From contig CAVLJG010000010.1 in assembly GCA_963669975.1 (NCBI GenBank), positions 27,886,821 through 27,950,820 on the forward strand: 64,000 bases of DNA, in the 5' to 3' direction. Shown here piece after piece: positions 12,201 to 22,677 of the stretch. Numbering within the stretch: the stretch's first letter is position 1; every line of letters starts with the position of its first letter. The DNA is from Acanthoscelides obtectus. Taxonomy: Eukaryota > Arthropoda > Insecta > Coleoptera > Chrysomelidae. Made by a program: the position numbers and the translations under genes. A model generated the notes under the pieces. The model ran no database searches, had not been told where the DNA came from, and saw only the letters and a list, made by a program, of their open reading frames with translations.

Positions 12201-13487
12201 TCATTTTCCTCTTAGAATTAGTATAATAAATTAGTATCTAATAACAATCATGCATCGATTCAGTTTTTCTATAAAGGAAATACGTCCGCACACTGCTTTC
12301 AATCAAACCATTTTTGCAAATCAAAGCCTTTCTACTTAAATTGCATGTCAACTTCCGTTCACTCAGCGCTGTTTTCCTTTGTACTCGCTTCAATTGGAAA
12401 TGTCTGGACATGGCTCTACTTGTTTAAGTATTTACTAGGATGCGTTGGCGGAGACTTCTTGGCAATCTACTTTGAATTATTGTGCCCGGAAAGATTCGCT
12501 TTGGATTGATTTTCTGATTAGTGTGTGGTGGGGGATTTTTATTTTGGTTCCGACTCATTTAACGAATTGGTGAACATGGGCGGAATGTACTATGAATCTG
12601 CAGGGTGAGTTGTGGGTGATTAATCGGTCGATAGCTCCATTATTATACTCGTACAATGTATCTAAAGAATATATTACATAAATTGTAGGCGACTATACTC
12701 TACTCATTTGGAAAATATGCCGCTCTCTATAGGGTGATTTGTAACTACATGACAACAGAAACACACATTTTTCAAAGGAAATAGCTCGATATAGAATACC
12801 TTTGGATTTGAATCGCTATTTCTGGAGCTACATAAGGAATTTGTCCGAAAAAAGGGGATTCTTAGTGAATGAGTGATGATTTCAATGTAGGCTTGCACCC
12901 ATCCTATAAGCAAACATTTTCCATTAATCACATTTTGGATTATAATTTCTGGGAAACTGCGAATAATTCATTTAAAAATTTAGTAGAATAACCTACTAAA
13001 AGTTGTATATCTGAAAGGATAAGGCAAAACCGTAAAATATGTATTTTGAACTCTTATATAAAAAAGAAATTTGAAAACGTTTGCAAGCTTTCAAAAGTGG
13101 CTGAATTATGATCTATCAAATTTAAGACCAGGTATCCTGTAGCTCTAGAAGTAGCAATCCAGATCCTATAATACGATATATCAAGCTTTTGACTGGGTAC
13201 CCCAGGCCATACTAAAATGTATAGGGTATTTCAATTAAAAATGCGCATTTGTGTAAAGAGTCACCCTGTGGATAGAGACATATTTTCCAAGTAAGGAGCA
13301 AATATTTGCCTGCAATTTTTGTAAATAACTTTTTCAGATATATACACTAAACTAAGTATGTTGTAAAATGTACCCTTACTGATCTACAGGGCATTGAGAA
13401 TATAATATATCGAAATCGAGAAAAGTTGATAATAGCATTGAATCAAGATTTAGTATTTTTAGTAAGAGTAGCATGTCCGTTACAAAA
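9221..13487. other. Long stretch without a recognised gene
   Basis: Over 4 kb with only short frames. One GC-rich patch at about 9672-9800 stands out from the AT-rich surroundings, is followed by a run of nine A, and is open on the plus strand as the last ~45 codons of a frame beginning at 9512. I do not recognise the peptide. The rest holds poly-A/T runs and small palindromes only. Confidence 0.45.
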
Positions 13488-13513
13488 AATAATAATAATA
13501 ATAATAATAATAA
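13488..13513. repeat. AAT-repeat 3' end of the LINE
   Basis: About eight AAT units mark the 3' terminus of the minus-strand LINE. CR1-like LINE fragments at 24403 and 26775 end in the same kind of repeat. Confidence 0.75.
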
Positions 13514-13594
13514 ATTGCTTTTATTGCTCATGTAAGTACAGAGAAAGAAAAAGTACATAAATTTAATGCAGTGAGCAAACGGCAAGGTTCGCTT

Positions 13595-13619
13595 GATTGA
13601 CAACCATTAGTTGTCAATC
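13595..13619 (-). other. Perfect hairpin in the LINE 3' region
   Basis: GATTGACAAC and GTTGTCAATC form a 10-bp perfect stem around a 5-nt loop, about 80 bp from the element's AAT tail. In several LINEs a 3' stem-loop is recognised by the element's own RT. That role here is inference. Confidence 0.55.
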
Positions 13620-14066
13620 CGCGCTCTTCCACCTAACCAAAAAAAAAAAAAATAAATAAAGTAGTATATCAGTAATAATAATAACAGCAAGAGAAAATTT
13701 GAACGTTAACACAGATACATATAGACATATTATGTTTTAAAACTATATATTATATTATACATCCATAGATGACATATAACTGTTGCAGGCACCTTGGTAA
13801 AACCTATAATATAAAACGAGTTGATGCTTGAATGAGATTGCTAGAAGTTGTAGCTAATATCTTATGAAGGGAAAATGTCAAAGATCAAAAAAGACTCCTT
13901 GACTTTGTCTGGTTTCTGGGCAACCAGGACTGACAGATTCGAATAACGTACATCAGACAGCGAGTAATGGGCAAAGGTCCTACGGACCGCCCAGACAAAT
14001 AAATGACGAATAGTACGAAAAAGACATACAGAAGAATAATAGGCAAATCAGCGTGCAGTGTTAAAT

Positions 14067-16199
14067 TTAAGTCATCTCAAGTCTCAACATAGTCTTCACT
14101 TCACGCTTAAATCTCAAAATTGATAGGGCTTTAATTCTATCAGGCAGCGAGTTGTAAACCTTAACAATGTCATATGAAAAAGAGCACTTATAATTTGAAG
14201 TTTTAAATTTAGGTAGTGAGAGATGATGTTTAAACCTCGTGTTACGACTATGCACTTCTGTACGGGTCTTGATCTTCTTGTAAAGATAGGATGGTGATTC
14301 AGTATTGAGTATCTTGTGGTATAGTACGGACCGATGAAGGAACCTTCTTTTCTCTATATTGAGCCAACCTAAGTTCTTTAAATGAAGAGATATCGGCTGC
14401 CGCCTTCTAATACCACTAACAAACCTGACACAAGAATTTTGAATACGCTGAAGGCGCGCCTTATCTCGATGTAGCAATGACGGGCCGTACGCGCAGTCTG
14501 CATAGCTGAGGTGAGAAAGAACTAAAGACTCGCACAATATTATTTTTGTTGTCTTGGTTATTATGCTTCTGCTATTGTATAGCAGTTTCAATGATGAAAA
14601 TGCCCTTTTGGTTATAAGAGAGACATGCTGGGAAAAGCGTAGATCTGTATCCATAATAACCCCTAAATTTTTAGCGGAGTTTGTAAAAGTTATTTTGTCT
14701 TGTCCGAAATAAATGTCTAAATTATTGGAGTATAGTTCACGATTCTTGTTTTTACCAAATAGTAGAGCCTTAGATTTAGTGGCGTTGACGGAGAGACAAT
14801 ATTTTTTTGTTAGCTGATAAAGAACCTGAAGGTCCTCATTTATGTTACTTAAAGTTCGGTTTATATCTGATTCATTAAAAGCAATATATAATTGAGTGTC
14901 ATCGGCGTAATAGTGATATGAGACGTGTTTAAAACTTTTGTGCAGCTGAGAGGTATACAGAGTGTACAAGAGTGGACCTACAACAGATCCTTGAGGTACA
15001 CCTCGACAAACTTTAGACAATTCGGATGTTTCACCAAAGCATTTGACAACTTGTGCCCGATCTTTGAGATAATTTCTTAATAAATGAACCGCACTTTTAG
15101 AAAAACCCAAGTAGTGAAGAACAGCAATCAGTAGATCATGGTTTAGCTTATCAAAAGCCTTCGAAAAATCTAATAAGATTAAGATGCATAGGTTGCCATC
15201 ATCAATGTATTTGCGGATATCATCTGTTACTTTGAGCAAGGCTGTTGTGCAGCTGTGACCTGATCTGAACCCTGATTGGTTTTCTGGAAGAATGTCATTT
15301 TTAGCAACAAAGTCCCTCATTCTAGCATCCAAAATCATTTCAAAGACCTTTGATGGAGTACATAGGATGCTGATGGGTCGAAGGTCGCCCACATCTTCAG
15401 GGTTGCTCTTTTTTGGTATGGGAATTACTTGTGCAAGCTTCCAAATTTTGGGTATTACATTGAATTTTAGACAGTAATTAAAAATATGCGTGAGATATGG
15501 TAAAATTGTAGGGCAGCTGTACAGCAGCATGCTGATACTTATACCGTCGGCACCAACGGCTCTTGATTTCACTGAAAGCAATTTTTGATATACTTCATTG
15601 TCATTAGTGTACGAAAACTCAAATGCTTCATGAGGGAGTTGCGTATCGGAGAAGAATCGAAGAGTGTACTGATCAGGTTCATTATTATCACCCGAGATGG
15701 ATTGCATGAAGAAGTTGTTGATTTGGTTTGCAGTTCCTAGGTGTTGAGGTAGTGAATTCTGTTTTTTATTAACTATATTCAATTTTCCGAGTTCTTTCCA
15801 CATGCGGTTTTTATTTAATGCAACTTGTTGCTCAAAATATACTTGCTTTTCTTTGTTAATCGCGTGGTTAATTTTGTTCTTTAGTGTATTATAGCCTAAC
15901 CAATCATTGTGATTCTTTGTACGATGATACTTTCTTAGTGCCTTATCTCTTAGTTTCATCATTTGTTTCAAATTATAGGTAAGCCAAGGTGACCTTTTTC
16001 TAGATATGCGGACTGTTCTGATAGGAGCATGGAAATCGAAAATATTTAACAGTAGTTCATTCAGATAATTCACTTTCATATCTATATCCTTAAGCAGATA
16101 TATTGGACTCATGTCAACATTATTCAGGTGATTTGTAAAAAGCTCATAATTAAAATGTTTAAAGTCTCTATATGTGTAAAGAAAAGGGCTCGGACTATA
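14067..16199 (-). CDS. LINE reverse transcriptase, N-terminally truncated
   Basis: From the first Met at 16112 the frame gives 681 residues. It stays open upstream to about 16199, where the element is truncated. The first ~100 residues are the endonuclease-RT linker (RKRSPWLTYNL then basic helices). The RT domain spans about residues 210-440: LRPISIL, FRSGHSCTTALLK, motif A LDFSKAFDKLNHDLL near 315, motif B GVPQGSVVGPLLY near 371 and the catalytic YADD at 402-405. A typical C-terminal region with LHYHKIL-type and LP-RIKAL sequence follows. It copies RNA into DNA at a nicked target. There are no internal stops over ~2.1 kb, so this insertion is young or recently active, although it lacks an endonuclease of its own. 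Confidence 0.88.
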   Translation of the reverse strand, partial: YSPSPFLYTYRDFKHFNYELFTNHLNNVDMSPIYLLKDIDMKVNYLNELLLNIFDFHAPIRTVRISRKRSPWLTYNLKQMMKLRDKALRKYHRTKNHNDWLGYNTLKNKINHAINKEKQVYFEQQVALNKNRMWKELGKLNIVNKKQNSLPQHLGTANQINNFFMQSISGDNNEPDQYTLRFFSDTQLPHEAFEFSYTNDNEVYQKLLSVKSRAVGADGISISMLLYSCPTILPYLTHIFNYCLKFNVIPKIWKLAQVIPIPKKSNPEDVGDLRPISILCTPSKVFEMILDARMRDFVAKNDILPENQSGFRSGHSCTTALLKVTDDIRKYIDDGNLCILILLDFSKAFDKLNHDLLIAVLHYLGFSKSAVHLLRNYLKDRAQVVKCFGETSELSKVCRGVPQGSVVGPLLYTLYTSQLHKSFKHVSYHYYADDTQLYIAFNESDINRTLSNINEDLQVLYQLTKKYCLSVNATKSKALLFGKNKNRELYSNNLDIYFGQDKITFTNSAKNLGVIMDTDLRFSQHVSLITKRAFSSLKLLYNSRSIITKTTKIILCESLVLSHLSYADCAYGPSLLHRDKARLQRIQNSCVRFVSGIRRRQPISLHLKNLGWLNIEKRRFLHRSVLYHKILNTESPSYLYKKIKTRTEVHSRNTRFKHHLSLPKFKTSNYKCSFSYDIVKVYNSLPDRIKALSILRFKREVKTMLRLEMT

Positions 16200-16663
16200 T
16201 TACTAAGGGGCGTAGAAATGACGGAAGAGAAAGACGAGTATTTTCTACGCCATTGACTTTCCCGAATGACGTATTCAATTCTACTTGAAATGTTTTTTCA
16301 TCCTTATGAACGCTTAGTTCCGCTATATTTCTGGGGTCTTCCCGTAAGAATAATACAGCAAATACGCATGACTGTGCGGTCTGCTGAATTCTTGATATAT
16401 AAGCATAAAGATACATATCATACGTATTTGGAGTTAACAGCGTTTCGACTTCGTCCTAAATGGGCTCAAACTGATTTTTGCGCTTGTTAGCCAATAAAAG
16501 GTTATAACAACGTCGAGTCTCATCTAAACCTACTTCTCACCTATTTCTCACCCTGTCCCGATTATATTGCATCATATGGCGTTCAGGGAGAAGTTACCTT
16601 AATTCAAAACGGCGTTCAGGCCATGAAGTCGACTTTATTCTGGAGCAGCTGTTTTATTCAATA
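16200..16663. other. Spacer between LINE and TIR element
   Basis: No recognised motif. Short overlapping frames on both strands only. Confidence 0.45.
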
Positions 16664-17762
16664 ATCGAAGACCTTAACTGCAAAAGGGTCTAAAAGCCAA
16701 AAATACCAAAAATCAGATTTTTGATTAATAAGGGTCTATATACCAAGCCTAACGATAATAAGAAGGTTCTATGTGCCAACGCACTCCCAATAGGTGGGGA
16801 TGGTGGAAATATCCATAGCTTATCTCTATGTGCCATTATGAAGAATATTCACAAGGGTATATCGGTAGTAATTAATGTACTGTCAGTATGGACTTACAAC
16901 AAGTAATTTTCATTCCCACGTTAACTCACAGTCAAATGTTTTATAGCAAGCAATTTTCTGTATATAATTTGTGTATTCATACTGGCAATACAGATTAAGC
17001 GATAATGTGTATCTGGGATGAAAACATTGGTGGTAGAGGAGGAAACGGGATTGAATCATGTTTGCTTAATGTTATTGCAAGTGGTCGTCTTTCCCAATAT
17101 GGAAGAAAACTTATTATATGGACAGACAACTGCCTAGGGCAAAACAAAAACAGGATGGTACTTATGGTCTCCATCTTTTTGGTAGTAAATGACATGTTTG
17201 ATGAAATAGAGCAAAAATTCTTAGTTAGTGGGTATTTCTATATGCCTTGCGATAGGGACTTCGCGTTGATCGAGAAAAGAAAGAGAGTCGAAAAGTGCTA
17301 CTGCTACTTATCGAAAACAGGACATATTGTGCCGTTTTAGAAAATGACTATGGAGCCTGAAAACTTTAAAAATTTACAGTAAACTGCCGACCTGTACGTA
17401 AACGTTTCAAAACGTATATCCGATAATCTAAAGTATCCACCCTAAAAGTAAGTGAAGATAATCCTGCAACTATCAAAATAAAAAAAAAACTTTTAGCGAA
17501 GTTGAAGACTGGCAGCCTAAAAAATTAATGTGTAGCTTCCACTAGTTCTGGCACTTAGAGCATTTTGTATTGAATGATGATGGTTTTAGAAATACTTCTA
17601 TGCACTTGAAATAAGTTCTTATACTTATTATGTCATATTTTTTGAATAAAAAACATTTATCAATATTTCGTTCATTATTTTTCCTAAATATACGTTTTAA
17701 ATATCTAAAATTTTTAAATACCTATACGGCTCATAGACCCTTTTGAACTTGAGGTCTTCGTT
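16664..17762 (+). mobile_element. TIR element carrying an SDNCGGQN-type fragment
   Basis: The ends are inverted repeats of about 31 bp: CGAAGACCTTAACTGC and then AAAAGGGTCTAAAAGCC on the left match the reverse complement of 17729-17760 with a few differences. Next to the left end, variants of GGGTCTATATACC recur at about 16686, 16729 and 16765, like subterminal transposase-binding repeats. Between the ends lies one recognisable coding fragment (17005-17340). No clean target duplication is visible. The family is not one I can name. Confidence 0.6.
17005..17340 (+). pseudogene. Fragment of a DUF7869-like, DDE-like nuclease domain
   Basis: 111 codons contain MCIWDENIGGRGGNGIESCL, then LIIWTDNCLGQNKNRMVLM and later FLVSGYFYMPCDRDFALIEK. 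This order (MWDE..GRG..EIGSCL, SDNCGGQNKN, GHS.MPxDRDF..IEK) is characteristic of a protein family widespread in insects and other animals, annotated DUF7869. It is thought to be transposon-related with an RNase H-like fold; the Asp of TDNCLGQN would be a catalytic-type residue. The rest of the protein is missing on both sides, although a frame at 16721-16906 may be a remnant. The family match is from memory of the motif; its biochemical activity is unknown. Confidence 0.6.
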
Positions 17763-18837
17763 ATCACAGACGGCTCTCTTATCACACACTTGCAACGTAT
17801 TCCAGTATATTAATATTTTCAGGAAACAGTGAGGTGCGAGATGGCCCTATAGAGTATTTTTCATTGTCCAATGCAACATCCCGTCTGTAATAGATATCAA
17901 AACAACTCCAATGAACGGTATGTTTAACCGCACTTCAACAATGCTCAGCACGGCTACGAGTTGGATGTTTGTGTATGTAATAGAGCTGCAGAAGTAGAAA
18001 TCATATCGCATCACACTTCCAACTCATTGTCAGTACCGTCATAACTGCAATCTCAGTGCTAACGTAACTGCATTGTCAGTACTGAAGTTGTCGTTATGGC
18101 AGTATTGAGTGAGTGACATGTTTACAACAATTCATAAATATTTGAGGAGTATGACTAGATGAATATTCATTCGTCTTCCTGTAGATATCTAGTGCATCAT
18201 TTAATCTAATTGAAATAGCGTGTTTAGATAGGAAATAAAATAGAAAAAAGTGTATTATTGTCATATGAAGTGAGGTAACGTACCTTGTAGTTATTGTTGA
18301 TGGTCTGCATATAATATAATATTATGACCTAAACACGCATACACTGTATTTGCATACTACGATACTACGTAAAAATAGGCCAGAGCGTCTGCACGCAAAG
18401 GTTTTCCTCCCAAGATACTCGATGTGGTTCTTATGCCTCAGGCTCATGTTGTTGGTCTGCACGCTGCCTCTATTCTACATTAATCGATGTAACAGGTGGA
18501 TACAGATCCAAATATTTGATTACACAGCACGCTCATTTGTTTTGATCGTCCCTTTACCAAACATACCGGCGGTAACGGCACCTGTGCTTTGCGTGATGGA
18601 ATCATTATCACAGGTATCATGGAGCAATGCAAATAATTATTGCAATAGTCTGTTATACTGCGACACCGATTCAGTGGTTCATGGTTACTGCAGAATCTAG
18701 CTGTAGTTTCCAAAACTTTGTTTTCTGTACTGCGACACCGACTCAGTAGTTTTAATAACGAACAAAAAGAATTGCTGTGTTCGTTTTTCAAGTAACGTGA
18801 GACATCTAAAAAGAGATAAGGCTGTCAGATTCGCGAC
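17763..18837. other. Unassigned, with a duplicated YCDTDSVV motif
   Basis: Mostly unrecognised. At 18656-18679 and 18728-18751 the same 24-bp stretch occurs twice, in the same plus-strand frame 72 bp apart, each reading YCDTDSVV. The two differ at two bases, both synonymous third positions. YxDTDS is motif C of family B DNA polymerases, but no other polymerase motif is visible nearby and a stop lies between the copies. Confidence 0.4.
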
Positions 18838-19448
18838 TTAGGGTTATATTGTGAGTCCATCCTACAATTGTAAGACTCTTTCATTGCTTCCTTGCTTTTC
18901 GTAGTTTTCCAATTTTCAGTGTCAGCGCTCTATTTTGAGGTTATGTCACAAATATCTATTTGCATCAAATTATTCATGCCTTTGATTTGTATTATCGGTT
19001 CTAACAGCCTTAAAATTCCCACCATTCAAAAAGGAAAGACACTGACACGGAAAGTATAAATCTACAAATACTCCAGCCTTTCTGAAGGACAGAAAAGACT
19101 ATGAAAATCAAGAAAGCCATAAAGGGTATATTGTCAGTAGCTTCTACAATTGTAGGACGCCTTTATGGCCTCCTTGATTTTCATAGTATTTTCGCTCGCT
19201 CGCTTTTCAGAAAATTTGGGGCATTTCTAGATTTCTACTGTTCCGTGTCAGCGTCAGCGATCTCCTATTGTGAGGTTATGAGTTCAAATTTGATGCTGAT
19301 AGAATAGATGACGAAAATCAAAAGCATGAACAGTTTGATTCAAATAGGTATTTGTAACATAACCTCAAAATAGAGCGCTGATACGGAACAGTATAAAACT
19401 ATGTAAATCAAGGAAGTCATAAAGGAACGACTGACGATACGGCCCTTA
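18838..19448. repeat. Cluster of alternating inverted repeats (foldback element)
   Basis: Four related segments alternate in orientation: about 18860-18985 (plus), 19040-19127 (minus), 19160-19310 (plus) and 19305-19430 (minus). The tightest pair is CTATGAAAATCAAG...CCATAAAGG at 19100-19126 against its reverse complement at 19161-19188. The phrase GTCAGCGCTCTATTTTGAGG recurs in both orientations. The outer edges are degraded inverted repeats (18838-18857 and 19429-19448). No coding capacity is seen. It looks like a foldback/MITE that duplicated within itself. Confidence 0.7.
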
Positions 19449-21050
19449 GTCTGACTCACATCAGAGTTTACAAACAACAGCTGTGCTAAACTTGATAAGA
19501 ATACAATATAAAGAGTTACTTTTTTTAATTTGTCATGAAGTTACATTCAAGACTAAACATTCTTGCGGCTTACTGATATGGTTTGCCACAAGAATATGAC
19601 TGTAAGCAAAGTTAAGTATCTCACAATTTGAGTTTCGATGAGTTTGCACCTAAACAAAAAAGATCCTACCGAGAGCTGATAGTGAGGATAAATTCGTTTC
19701 AGCTGATATTGGTCTGTTAGCAACGCAGTTGGGGTAAGGGAGAGAGAACTAAATCTGATCTCGTATAAACTGAGTTTTAGTAAAAAGACCTTTGAATGAA
19801 CTGAGCCATCTGGAGTGAAGAGAGCGTATCAGGGATTTTGTGTAAAACGAACGCGTCTCTTAACTGCACTTCTATACAAAAAATGTTTAGCTAGGGCAAA
19901 ATTATAACTGGACAAATAATGAACTAACTTTATTGTATTTGCTCGAACATTGCAAGCTTTTATATTAGGTTGCCAATGGGGAATACCGACTCGTGAAGTA
20001 GAAAATCAAAGAACATGAACTACTATACGTACATCTCTATATATTATATATATAAATTAGTGGAGTGTCGCATCTCAAGGACCATCCTTTGCCTCCCACT
20101 TTAAGCAACAGATATGATGTGATAATGCAAATAACTCGCTTTGTTGTATATACTGCGATTCGGATTAACTTGGTCGGGGAGCACTATTGCTCTAAGATAT
20201 TCAAAATGTGCTCAATGGGCGTAATAAAGTAATAATCCATATTAGTTCGTTTCCATTATTTGTTTGCTCTACCGCGGTTCCACCTATGTGATTCTTACAT
20301 ACGTAAGATCTGTTACAGTAATAAACAGAACATAGGATATATCCAAAGTAACTCCTAGTCACAGGCGTGTACATTTATCATTCAAATCCTTGAATATGTT
20401 ATACTGGTCAGAATCTTGCGCTCTCAGTGTCAAAATGCACACTGGTGATCAGGTGTAATAAAGAACTGTGATTAATTCGCTATTTTCAATTTACTAGAGT
20501 TTCTGAAGTTTTTATACCGGAACAAGGAATCAGCAATTCACATCGTTCTAATAAGAATCAGAACATTTATAAGCTAAATACGGAATCGAGACTTGTCGAA
20601 ATTCTTTACTCCATCATGCGGAACAGCTGCGTACAGGGTGTAAACGTTATGGTAGTCATTAATGAAATGGGTAATAGGGGGCGGGGGGTCAAAACAAGTC
20701 AAAAAGTTCATATGACCCATGGTCCTAAAGACAATAGATTTTTGTCTAAATGGCTTTATATCGACCACAATCACCACAGTCTTACTAATTTTTATAATTT
20801 AATCTAAAGCGTTTTTAAATTGCGTAATTAATAAATATATGGCATTAAGTTCTTCTAAGTTAAGCCAAATTTGTAGTCAGTAAGTTTCATTAAATTAAAT
20901 ATTTAAAACACACATGACAACAGGGCGTCGGTCTTTCATCACTCTTATCGAACCGGCAGTCGATCGCAAACGGTAACAGTGGTTAGTTATCATTTTGTAT
21001 TGGGCGTGTTGTTTTGTTTTTGTTCATGTACGTCATCGTGTTTATTTACA
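19449..21050. other. No recognised gene
   Basis: Only short frames and no terminal repeats detected. The last ~100 bp may be the 5' end of the mariner that follows. Confidence 0.45.
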
Positions 21051-22117
21051 ATGTTCTCGAATCAAGAGTTCGCCGACATGTTATTAGTGAAGCTCGTCAG
21101 AATTCAAATCTTGCAGCACAAATCTGTCGCGACAGATTTCGCCAACGGGTAAACCCAGACAGAAGGACATTTGTGCAAGTGTACCAAAGACTCCGAGATA
21201 CGGGAAGTGTTCAGATCACTAATATTCGTACTCGTGAAAGACAGGTTACTGTAGAGCAGAAGGAACAAATTTTAAATATCGTGGAAATCAGCACTCGGGA
21301 ATTACGCCGCCGCGTAGGACTATCGCATACCATAGTCCATAGAATCCTATGGTAAAATTTGCTTTATCCCTAAGATGTACAACGAGTGCAGGCCTTGTTA
21401 CCAGAAGACTATCCTCGCAGACCAACATTCTGTCAGTGATTTTTGCACAAAAACATTGAAAATCCGGATTTTTTTAAAAACATTCTAGCAATGGACGAAT
21501 GTACTTTTACGCGAGACGGGATTTAAAATTTCCATAATACTCACAGGTGGACTCAAGAAAATCCTCGTACCATTCGTGAAGGTCACTTCCAACAACGTTT
21601 TAAAATAAATATTTGGGCGGGTATTCTTGACGATCAGGTAATTCTCCCTTTCGAGTTAGTCCCAAATTTGTCAGGAGGATACCTTACCTTTCTAGCCAAT
21701 AACCTACCAGAACTTTTGGAAAAGACCTTAGATGACATGCCATTACAACGGAGACAGGATTAGTAGCTTCTTCATGACGGGGCACCAACACATTTTTAGA
21801 GGCGTCATTCAGTATTTGAATGAACATTATCCAAATCGCTGGATCGGTCGAAATGCTCCTGATCCTCGAAAATGGCCAGCAATATCTCCTGACCTCAATC
21901 CGAGAAATTTCTGGTATAGGGGAGAACTTGAAGGGATCATTTATGGGGCTGGTCCAATAACAACTGAAGCAGCGAAAAAAAATTTAATGCGGCTGGAACA
22001 ATAAATGGACAACTTCGAGCACCTAGAGTAAGAAGAAACTGGGTTCATCGTAATGAAGCTTGTGTGGAAAGTGGAGGACGACATTTGAATACAAAAAAAG
22101 TGCAGTGTGGGTTTTAA
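21051..22117 (+). pseudogene. Mariner-like transposase with DUF4817-type N-terminus, dead
   Basis: Starts at an ATG followed by FSNQEFADML and shifts frame near 21085 into ISEARQNSNLAAQICRDRF, the DUF4817-type helix-turn-helix of a mariner lineage common in insects. A second helix-turn-helix region (TRELRRRVGLSHTIVHRIL) follows. The catalytic part is present in pieces: AMDECTFTRDG (first Asp), LLHDGAPTHF (second Asp) and SPDLNPRNFW (third Asp), then the C-terminal VESGGRHLN near 22090. At least three frame changes and several stops make it non-functional. I could not define convincing inverted ends. Confidence 0.88.
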
Positions 22118-22677
22118 AAAGAAAAACAATGTATGTATCAAAATTGTATTCCCTATTTATAAATGGATTTTTTTTATACGTTCAATAGACTTTCAGACAT
22201 CAGGTGAAGCGCTGAGACAGTTAGTGGTAAGTCCGTTTTTTTTCAATTGTTTGCATTTTACGAGTACATTATCAGATAGCGAAATAATACCTAAGAGCCA
22301 AAAATAACAAACTCCATCTTTACTTACACTGCGTTCTGTCGTAATTTGCGTCTGGCATTGCGGCGATGTCAGATTTTATTTTACTTTAAAGTCGCTTCTC
22401 TCTAAAGAAATGACGTTTTGACCCCCATGTTATATGTAACTTTTTGCTTCTTTTAACTCCCTCTATCACGCATTTAAATAATGACTATCATAACGTTTAC
22501 ACCCTGTATATGTTACTAACCTCAAGGGTCCTCTTTTCTCTCTGCAATACTTCGGCCAGCGACTAAAGGGTGTAACAGGTGTGGAGAAATACAAATAAGC
22601 CACTGTAGTGTGTTTACTAGAACAATGTAAGCTTCTATATCGTGACACACAAATGTAAAAATTGAACTTCGCTTAAA
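22118..22677. other. Spacer with repeat copy A
   Basis: No gene. About 22506-22620 contains ACTAACCTCAAGGGT, then GGGTGTAACAGGTGTGGAGAAATA. The same two phrases in the same order, diverged, appear at 23879-24035 on the other side of the mariner at 22678. Confidence 0.5.

Larger units (their letters stand above)
13488..16199 (-). mobile_element. 5'-truncated CR1-like LINE
   Basis: A non-LTR retrotransposon copy on the minus strand. Its 5' part (gag and endonuclease) is missing, and the open frame stops abruptly near 16199. The 3' part holds an intact reverse transcriptase frame, a ~550-bp 3' region with two hairpins, and an AAT-repeat end at 13488-13513 preceded (in sense) by an AATAAAA signal. 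5' truncation is the usual product of incomplete target-primed reverse transcription. Clade assignment (CR1/Daphne-like within the Jockey superfamily) is from motif resemblance only. Confidence 0.85.

Noticed and set aside
15292..15477. Plus-strand frame inside the LINE
   Set aside because: Antisense shadow of the reverse transcriptase; no independent motif.
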